DNA of 64,000 nt from positions 153,061,962 through 153,125,961 of the forward strand of contig NC_061512.1 in NCBI RefSeq assembly GCF_022539505.1, in the 5' to 3' direction. This stretch comes from Lolium rigidum. Taxonomy: Eukaryota; Streptophyta; Magnoliopsida; Poales; Poaceae. This document shows, one piece after another, positions 57,897 to 64,000 of this stretch (position 1 is the stretch's first letter; the number at the start of each line of letters is the position of its first letter). The notes beneath the pieces are model-generated. The model ran no database searches. It was given only the letters and a program-made list of their open reading frames with translations, and was not told where the DNA came from. The translations under genes and the position numbers were made by a program.

Positions 57897-60800
57897 CTAG
57901 GGGAGGAGCTGATGGACACCCCGGGCCCCTGCGTCCGCCCAAAGCCGTACGTCGGACTTAATGTCGTTGAATAGGGACGTCACCGAAGGCCGTGCGTTGT
58001 CGAAGACCGCTGCATTCCGGTGTTTCGATATCCACCACGCCATAAGCATGATAATCGACGAAGTTTCTTTGCGCAACTGGCGAGGGGCGGTCCGCACAGC
58101 CAACGACCACCACTCCGCGAAGTCACCCTCCACCGTGGGAGGACCTGAGGTGGATCGGATCCACGAGAGGACCTCAAACCACACCATCCTGGAGAAAGAG
58201 CACCCAGTGAGCAGGTGTGCCATGGTCTCCACAGCCTGGTCGCACAGCGGGCATCTAGGCGCATGCGGCAGGCCCCGCCGCGCCAACTCTCACCCGTCCA
58301 GCATCTATCCATGCAGGCCAGCCAGATGAAGAACTTCACCCTTGGTGGCGCCTAGGATTTCCAGTTCAGCCTCCACAATACTGAAGTGATGGCCCCCTGG
58401 AAGAGGGTGTCATAGCAGGAACGAGCACTGTATCGTCCATCCGTCATCCAGCGCCACACCATCCTATCTTGCTCCGCAGAGAGCTGCACCTCACGTAGCC
58501 TACCCCATAGTTGTACGTACTGCCAGAGTGCGAGTGCACTTGGCGCGCCAGCTATGTCGGGGATCCAGGCTCGATCGATCAGCGCTTCCCGGACTGTAGC
58601 TGCGGCGTTTAGGTACCAGCGCGTAAACCTCCGGCGCTATCTCTTTGATGGACCTGCCATCCAGCCATTTGTCCTCCCAAAAGAGGGCGGACTCTCCATC
58701 GCCAACCTCCATCGTGGTGAAGGCCGCGAAGACGTCGAGCTCCATCTTTGAGAACTGCATATCAAGCCCGCACCAAGGTCGCGTGGGGTCTGTACGCATC
58801 CTCCAGATCCAACGCACCCTTAGACTGGTCCCAGTGTGCGCCAAGTCGGGGATCCCCAGACCCCCCAGCCGCAGCGGCCGACATACCCTGGACCAGTTGA
58901 CATGACAATGTCCTCCATTGGCCACTGTCCTGCCAGCCCACAGGAAGCTGCGCAAAATCTTGTTCACCTGTTTCAACATCTTCTTGTCTAGCCCCAGCAC
59001 CATCAGCTGATGCAAAGGGATCGCCGCGAGGACCGCGCGAATCAACGCCAAACGCCCTGCCCTAGGAATCATGGAAGCCCGCCAAGTAGGGAGTTTGTCA
59101 GCCAACCGGTCTACCAGGGGTTGAAAGGATGCAGCCGACAACTTCCTGATAGAGAGCGGGATGCCTAGGTACTTCACCGGGAACTGCGCCAGCTGGAACT
59201 CCATGAGTCTAGCGGCGCCAGCAGCCTCATCCTCCGAGCATCCAATGGGGGAGACCGAGCACTTGGCGAAGTTGGTGCGCAATCCCGAAGCCTGCCCAAA
59301 GAGCTCCAGAATACCGCGGACAACGTGTAGTTCCGACTCATCCGGGTGGCAGAAGATCACCACATCGTCCGCATATAGCGACACCGATGTCACCGGGTCA
59401 CGCCGAGCCAACCGTCTGAGAACACCCAGCTCGATGGCCTTGGCCAGCAACCTATTAAGCGAGTTCATCATCAGGACGAACAGCGACGGTGACATAGGAT
59501 CGCCTTGTCTCAGGCCCCTCCTATGCCATATGGGGGCCTGGCTCGCCATTGAGCAACACCCTGGTACTTGCCGTGGATAGCAGAATGGAGACCAGCTCGC
59601 GGAACCTGGGGCCAATCCCTATCTTGCGAAGGACCTCCATGAGGAACCCCCACGAGACAGAGTCAAACGCCCGAGCTATGTCCAACTTGAGCATCACCCG
59701 CGGCTCCTTCCTCCCGTGCAAGAACTTAGCTGTCTGCTGGACCAACATAAAGTTGTCATGGATGCACCGCTTGCGAATGAACGCGCATTGGTTGCGATCA
59801 ACCAGCGACTCCATCCTAGGGGCTAGCCTAGTAGCCAAAGTCTTAGCCACCATCTTGGCGAAGATGTGGAGTCTTAGCCACCATCTTGGCGAAGATGTGG
59901 ATGAGACTAATCGTTCTATAATCACCCAGCGCCGCCGCGTCTGGGCGCTTAGGCAGCAAGATCATCAGTGCCTGATTTAGGTCTTGAAACCCGCGCCCAC
60001 ACATCGTAAACAGCTTGTTGAAGGCAGCCGTGGAATCACCCTTGACCACGTTCCAGCATTTCTGCAGGAACTCAGCCGTGAAGCTGTCGGGTCCGGGCGC
60101 TTTGCCCGGCGGCAGACGCCTAATCACCTCCTAGATCTTGTCCTCACTGAACGCAGCCTCCAGCTCGGAAAGATCCTCTGAGTGGGTACTCAGAAAGTCC
60201 AAGTCCTGCACCCGGTCCACCGAGGTTCCTAGCATATCCTCAAAGTGCGTGAAGGTCACTTCAGCCATGGCCGCATGGTCCGATATGACCGCGCCATCCA
60301 CCTGCATGATGTGGATCATGTTCTTCTGCCTCCTATAGGCCGCATGCTGGTGGAAGAATGATGTGTTGGTGTCGCCCTCCCGAAGCCACACAATCTTGGC
60401 CCTCTGGCGAGCCATAGTGCGTTCGAGGGAGGCTAGACCCAAGTAGGCGTGCTTGAGGTGGGCCCGGAGTCGACATTCGTCCCGAGATAGTTGTCAGGAT
60501 TCCATGGTGATATCCAGCCTCAGCACCACCTCCCGCGCTATCATCAGCTGCAGCTTGACACATCCCACCTTCTTATCGCTCCAGCTCATGAGGCTACGCC
60601 TCGTATGCTTCAGCTTGGCGGTGAGCCGCCGGAAAGGGTCCGGGTCTCTATCCACCACACCCCAGCTGTTTTGCACCACCTCACTGAACCCATCCAACCT
60701 CAGCCTCAGCGAGAAGCGCTCGAACGGGAACCTTTTCCACCCTGCTGATTTTGTGGTACAATCCAGCATGAGGGGGTAGTGATCCGCCACCACTGTCGCC

Positions 60801-61160
60801 AAGCAGCGCAACATGCAGCTACCGAACATCTCCTCCCAGGTGACCGTGGTGAACACCCGATCCAGCCGCACAAGAGTGGGTGTGTCCCTCTCGTTTGACC
60901 AGGTGTAGCGGCGCCCATGGAGATAGATCTCTTTGAGCTCGCAGTCATTCAGGAAGCGGCGAAATCTACCCATCATCATGCGGTTCAGGTTCCCATTGTT
61001 CTTATCCTCATCGCGGTAAATCATGTTAAAGTCCCCGCAGAGAGCCTATGGGCCCCGGTGTATCCCGCGGATGTCGCGGAGCTCTGCGAGGAAGGCGATC
61101 TTGTCAGCCTCAGCCTATGGGCCGTAGACGCAAGTCAACCACCACCAGGGGCCACCCCCA
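57897..61160 (-). pseudogene. LINE ORF2: endonuclease end, reverse transcriptase, zf-RVT
   Basis: ORF2 nicks DNA and copies the element's RNA into the target. Reading from 61160 on the minus strand: the APE-type endonuclease C-terminal part (CVYGP, DFNMIYRDEDKNN, RYTWSNERDTPTLVRLDRVF), a linker (KIVWLREGDTNTSFFH), then the reverse transcriptase (LPPGKAPGPDSFTAEFLQ, RTISLIHIFAKM, KLDIARAFDSVSW, RRGLRQGDPMSPSLF, catalytic SLYADDVV at about 59364). The thumb/connection region follows, and the zinc-binding domain (CPLCDQAVETMAHLL, near 58240) ends at 57897. The frame is broken near 58350, 58560, 59540, 59870, 60130, 60450 and 61100. One break is a 31-bp tandem duplication at 59840-59901. It cannot make a full protein. 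Confidence 0.88.
59840..59901. repeat. 31-bp tandem duplication in the LINE reverse transcriptase
   Basis: GTCTTAGCCACCATCTTGGC plus 11 more bases is present twice without a spacer (59840-59870, 59871-59901). Because 31 is not a multiple of three, it breaks the reading frame. Confidence 0.93.
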
Positions 61161-61173
61161 GCAGGGGACACCC

Positions 61174-61189
61174 TTAAGCTTATTTTCTT
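61174..61189. other. Target-site duplication of the LINE, 5' side
   Basis: TTAAGCTTATTTTCTT, exact copy of 57771-57786. Confidence 0.88.
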
Positions 61190-62088
61190 GCTATTGGAGA
61201 CATCATTTTTATTTTTCATATCGGAGCTAGTGTTCATATATCTGCCGTGCCCTGAATTTCCGGATGCAGCAACTCTTGTTGATCGAGTGGCTCTGCTGCT
61301 GCAGTGACAGGCCATCAGGCATGGTGCCGGCGATGTGCCATCAGGCATGGAGTCTAAATATCTCTGGCCAGTTGATCTTATCGTTTTGTCTCTGATCTTG
61401 TATTGAGCTATCGTGTCGTTATCTTGGACTCCATGTAGTATGAACTATTATATCGTTGTCTGCTAGAATGCTTGGAAACAACTGACATCAATCCAGAATA
61501 AATACACCCATTTGGCAATTTATATTCTCGTTCTTATATATCTTTGTGATTCCGTAGCAACAGATGGTATAGTTTCCAAGGAAAATTTATGTGTGTTGTA
61601 TGGTTGTTTCTTAGATTTATGAATTTATTTCTGAGGCATCGATTGTTATTTTTTTTCCGTGTCACAGGGAAATGCTTCCATGGACCTTGATGTGGATGTG
61701 ACTCCGACGTCTCCGAACAATATCGATGCCGGTCGAATAAACTTGCCGACCGAGTCTTCGTCAACCGAGCCTGGCCCAGGGAACGTTACCGTGTTTCGGA
61801 CGGCCGGGCAGTATGCGACTATATATGTGTGGCTTGAGCGCGTCTGGGTGTGCTGGAACGGGTGTGGACGAGCCGGCGGACGACGACGGCTCTGCGTTCC
61901 AGCACCAAGCAAGTTACAATGGAAAACAACCACAGGGGCTGCGTGAGCCCAATGGGTAAGTGGACACCACCATCCGTCCCGGCCAACTGCAGCCGCGCCT
62001 TCACTTCCTGCGCAGAAAGGCAGCCGCAGCCTGCTCGCTTGACTTGCTTGCCATGACTCATAAGCTAGTCTCCGTGTGATACTGTGAT
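61190..62088. other. Intergenic sequence with a possible orphan exon
   Basis: At 61655 a T-rich tract plus TCACAG could be a splice acceptor, followed by an open stretch (GNASMDLDVDVTPTSPNN, to 61946) of unknown family. ATGCCATCAGGC-type words repeat near 61300-61350. I see no complete gene. Confidence 0.35.
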
Positions 62089-62443
62089 ATGCGGGGCACG
62101 ACGGTGCTGCCCCTGGCGGCAATGGTGGTGGTCCTGCTGCACGCGGCAAGCCGAGCTGCTGGAGCGGGCGGCGGCGGCGACGGTAGCTGCGAGCGTAGCT
62201 GCGGGAGCATGAAACTCCCCTACCCGTTCGGCTTCTCCAGCGGCTGCACGATACGTCTGGGCTGCGACGACGGTGTCCCGTGGCTCGGTGACACGCGCAA
62301 GCTGGGACTGGTCGTGCGTAATGTCACGGCTCGGGGGATCATCCTCGACCTGATCCCCGACTGCTCCCGCGCGTTCAACGCCTCCATCACGGCGCTCTTC
62401 TCGAACAACTACGCGCCCGACGATGGGAACACCCTCGTCGTTA
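62089..62443 (+). pseudogene. First exon of a wall-associated-kinase-type receptor, cut by a transposon
   Basis: WAK-type receptors bind cell-wall pectins outside and signal through a cytoplasmic kinase. The ATG at 62089 starts a signal peptide (LPLAAMVVVLLHAA) and a GUB_WAK_bind domain: CERSCGSMKLPYPFGFSSGC, then IRLGC, NVTARGIILDLIPDC and FNASITALFSNNY. The domain text ends at about NTLVV (62440), where transposon sequence starts; the frame runs on to a stop at 62529 by chance. The EGF-like, transmembrane and kinase parts are not in the window and may lie beyond the insertion. It could be a truncated gene or the 5' part of an interrupted one. Confidence 0.75.
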
Positions 62444-62734
62444 GAGCATCCCCACTCGTTGGCGTTCCCCACGCCCAAATCCGGCGAAATTTTCGTCCAG
62501 ATTGGAGGAAGATTTGGCGTGGGGAGTAGTTTCCCAGCCGCGTGCCCAGGCGAAGACGACGATGCGAGTTTGAAAAACGGAAACTTGATAAACTTCGGCT
62601 AAATTCGGGCGAACATAGACTAAATTTAATGATATTTAGACTAAAACGGGCGGAGTTAATACATAGAGGCCGAATTCGACTATATTTCGAATTCGGCTAG
62701 GGGAATTCAAATGCTAATTTTAAAACACGGCGCT

Positions 62735-63920
62735 CTACATGCCCAAACGGCGGTAGAACACCGTGTAGTCGTCGCCGCCGTCGTCGGAGCCGTCGTCCTC
62801 GCCCTTCGGCGGCGCAGCTGCTGCCCTGGCCGGTGTCTCCCCACCCCGGGGATGGCTTGTACCATTCGTCGTCCGAGGACTCGAGGTCGACGAAGGGGAC
62901 AACGACGCCGGATGGAGGTGTCGCAGGACGGCGGAAGCGCGCGGCGTCGTCGGCGGCGGTTGGAGCGGCGCGGGCGGCGAGTCGGCGTGCGGCGGCCAGG
63001 TCCATCAGCCGCCGCTGCTGCTCCGCCTCCTCGCGCTCCCAGTCGCGCCTGGACCACGCCAGGGCGGCGTCCTCGGGGAGGGCGTTGTCGGCGGGCACCA
63101 GGTCGTTGAGCGACCCGGCGATCGCCTCCGCCACGGCGGCGTCCTCCGCGCGCTTCGCCTCCTCCTCGGCGAGCTCTGTTTGCGGCGGCGGCCGCGGCGT
63201 CCTCCTTTTTCGCCGCCTTCCTCTTCCGCCCAGACTGGGAGGGTTGGTCGCGGATGACGAGGGCGCCGCTGCTGCGCCCTCTGGTCGGCGGTGGAGACGC
63301 CGGCTCCTTTTTGACGCGTACCGGCGTCGAAGGTGACGTCGCCTCCTCCCTCTTCACCGGCGCGAAGGATGACCTCGGCGCCGATCCGGAAGACGACGAG
63401 CTGGCAGCCATGCGCCGTGGCTGCCAGACGTTTCCCCGGCGGCGGCTCGCCGATGCCCTCGATGGAGGGGGCATTGTGAGCACCGGGAAGTTTCCGCCCT
63501 CGATGTGCGCGAGGACGTTCGCCAGCGTCCTTTCCGGCGCGCTCCACCAACGTCGGCGGCCCGCGGCGTTGTTGCGCGGAGGCGGAGGCGGCGGGCCGTC
63601 GTAGGAGGCGAGCTCCCGCTCCCACCGCCGCAGGAAGTACGAGTTCCACGCCGTGTAGTTGTCGGGGTGGTGGCGTGGCTCGGCGCGCTCCTCGTCCATC
63701 AAGGTCATCCGCGCCTCCTCGATGGCGACGTCGAGGGCGTGGCCCCGAGGCGGCGGTGGGATTGGTACGCCGCCAGCACTAAGCCGCCACCCGCCGCCGG
63801 GAAGCCTCGTGTCCGGCGGGCAGGGGTACCCCGCCTGGTGGAGGAGGTGCCCCTCCCACGCGTGGAGCGACCGGCGGGGAAGCCGTTGTTGGCTGCGCCG
63901 TCGTCGTCGTAGAACGCCAT
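62735..63920 (-). pseudogene. Transposon-borne ORF of a repeated grass protein family, frame broken
   Basis: The ATG at 63920 gives MAFYDDDGAANNG. The following text, after a frame change near 63890, has WRLSAGGVPIPPPPRGHAL, then (from 63708) HHPDNYTAWNSYFLRRWERE, RNNAAGRRRWW, RTLANVLAHIEGGNFPVL and a basic Ser/Pro-rich region with KKEP and KREE motifs. After another change near 63180 an Ala/Glu-rich helix follows (EAIAGSLNDL, WSRRDWEREEAEQQRRL), and then DDEWYKPSPGWGD. The end, after a change near 62810, is DDYTVFYRRLGM and a TAG at 62735-62737. I recall many Triticeae copies of this protein, always in repeats; the function is unknown. Arg/Asp patterns suggest a nuclear or DNA-associated role, but this is a guess. 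Confidence 0.6.
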
Positions 63921-63984
63921 CGGGAGAGTAGAGGGAGAGTGGAGGGAGAGTGGAGCACGGGGTACGCCTCGCGGCGAGCGGACC

Positions 63985-63998
63985 GGTGTATATAGGCG
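63985..63998 (-). promoter_or_regulatory. TATA box upstream of the transposon-borne ORF
   Basis: On the minus strand CGCCTATATACACC lies about 70 bases before the start codon at 63920. GAGAGTGGAGG repeats lie between them. The position is right for a core promoter. Confidence 0.5.
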
Positions 63999-64000
63999 CG

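Larger units (their letters stand above)
57787..61173 (-). mobile_element. 5'-truncated LINE (non-LTR retrotransposon)
   Basis: A 3.39-kb insertion on the minus strand, flanked by a perfect 16-bp duplication. It starts inside the endonuclease domain and ends in the 3' UTR text GCAAGACTTTTGCGTTTTC and an A-run, as expected for target-primed reverse transcription with 5' truncation. Confidence 0.9.
62444..64000. mobile_element. PIF/Harbinger-like element, left end, continuing past the window
   Basis: GAGCATCCCCACTCG begins right after TTA (62441-62443). A 3-bp TTA target and a GAGCATC-type terminus are seen in PIF/Harbinger elements of grasses. The region carries a TE-associated ORF on the minus strand and no transposase within the window. 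The right end and the second TTA lie outside, so the class is tentative. Confidence 0.5.

Overview
The window is nuclear DNA of a grass, most likely of the tribe Triticeae (wheat, barley, rye and relatives). The evidence is four LTRs beginning TGATACGTCTCCGACG, a Tekay-type chromovirus, a Sirevirus-like element, a gene-carrying MULE, and genes of grass-expanded receptor-kinase families with introns. Family names are from memory; no database was searched.

Layout. Positions 1-16742 are a Ty3/gypsy (Tekay-lineage) retrotransposon: the end of its 5' LTR, a broken upstream ORF, gag, pol with a C-terminal chromodomain, and a 3' LTR of about 4.3 kb. That LTR is split by a 5.3-kb Mutator-like element (9096-14414) with a perfect 9-bp target duplication. 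The MULE has no recognisable transposase but carries a two-exon B3-domain gene (minus strand), a 15-copy minisatellite and a broken DUF295/F-box gene. Positions 16743-33172 are a tandem LTR array on the minus strand (LTR-internal repeated three times, closed by a fourth LTR), from a non-autonomous tRNA-Asp-primed family. The array lies in the 5' LTR of a Sirevirus-like Ty1/copia element (33173-41686) that has a two-zinc-knuckle Gag but no pol. Two LINE 3' fragments follow (42430-43709).

The right third is gene-bearing. A six-exon short-chain dehydrogenase/reductase (45121-46577) looks intact. Next is a cluster of receptor-like kinases: a decayed LRK10L/WAK-type gene (47638-49467, minus), a decayed DUF26 receptor kinase (51038-53262, minus), an intact 729-residue intronless DUF26 receptor kinase (55321-57510, plus) and the first exon of a WAK-type receptor (62089-62443). 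The intact kinase joins a CRK-type ectodomain to an L-type-lectin-RLK-like kinase domain. A LINE with a 16-bp target duplication (57787-61173) lies between the last two, and a PIF/Harbinger-like element carrying a grass TE-associated ORF cuts the WAK exon and runs off the right edge.

A cross-cutting signal is that differences between sister repeat copies, and many apparent frameshifts, fall on CAG/CTG/CCG trinucleotides, often as one-base insertions (CAG versus CGAG, CTG versus CTCG). Part of the apparent decay may therefore be a consensus error at CHG-methylated sites. The genes do not form one pathway; the functional theme is a small receptor-kinase (probably immune or stress signalling) cluster beside one metabolic gene in a nested-transposon landscape.
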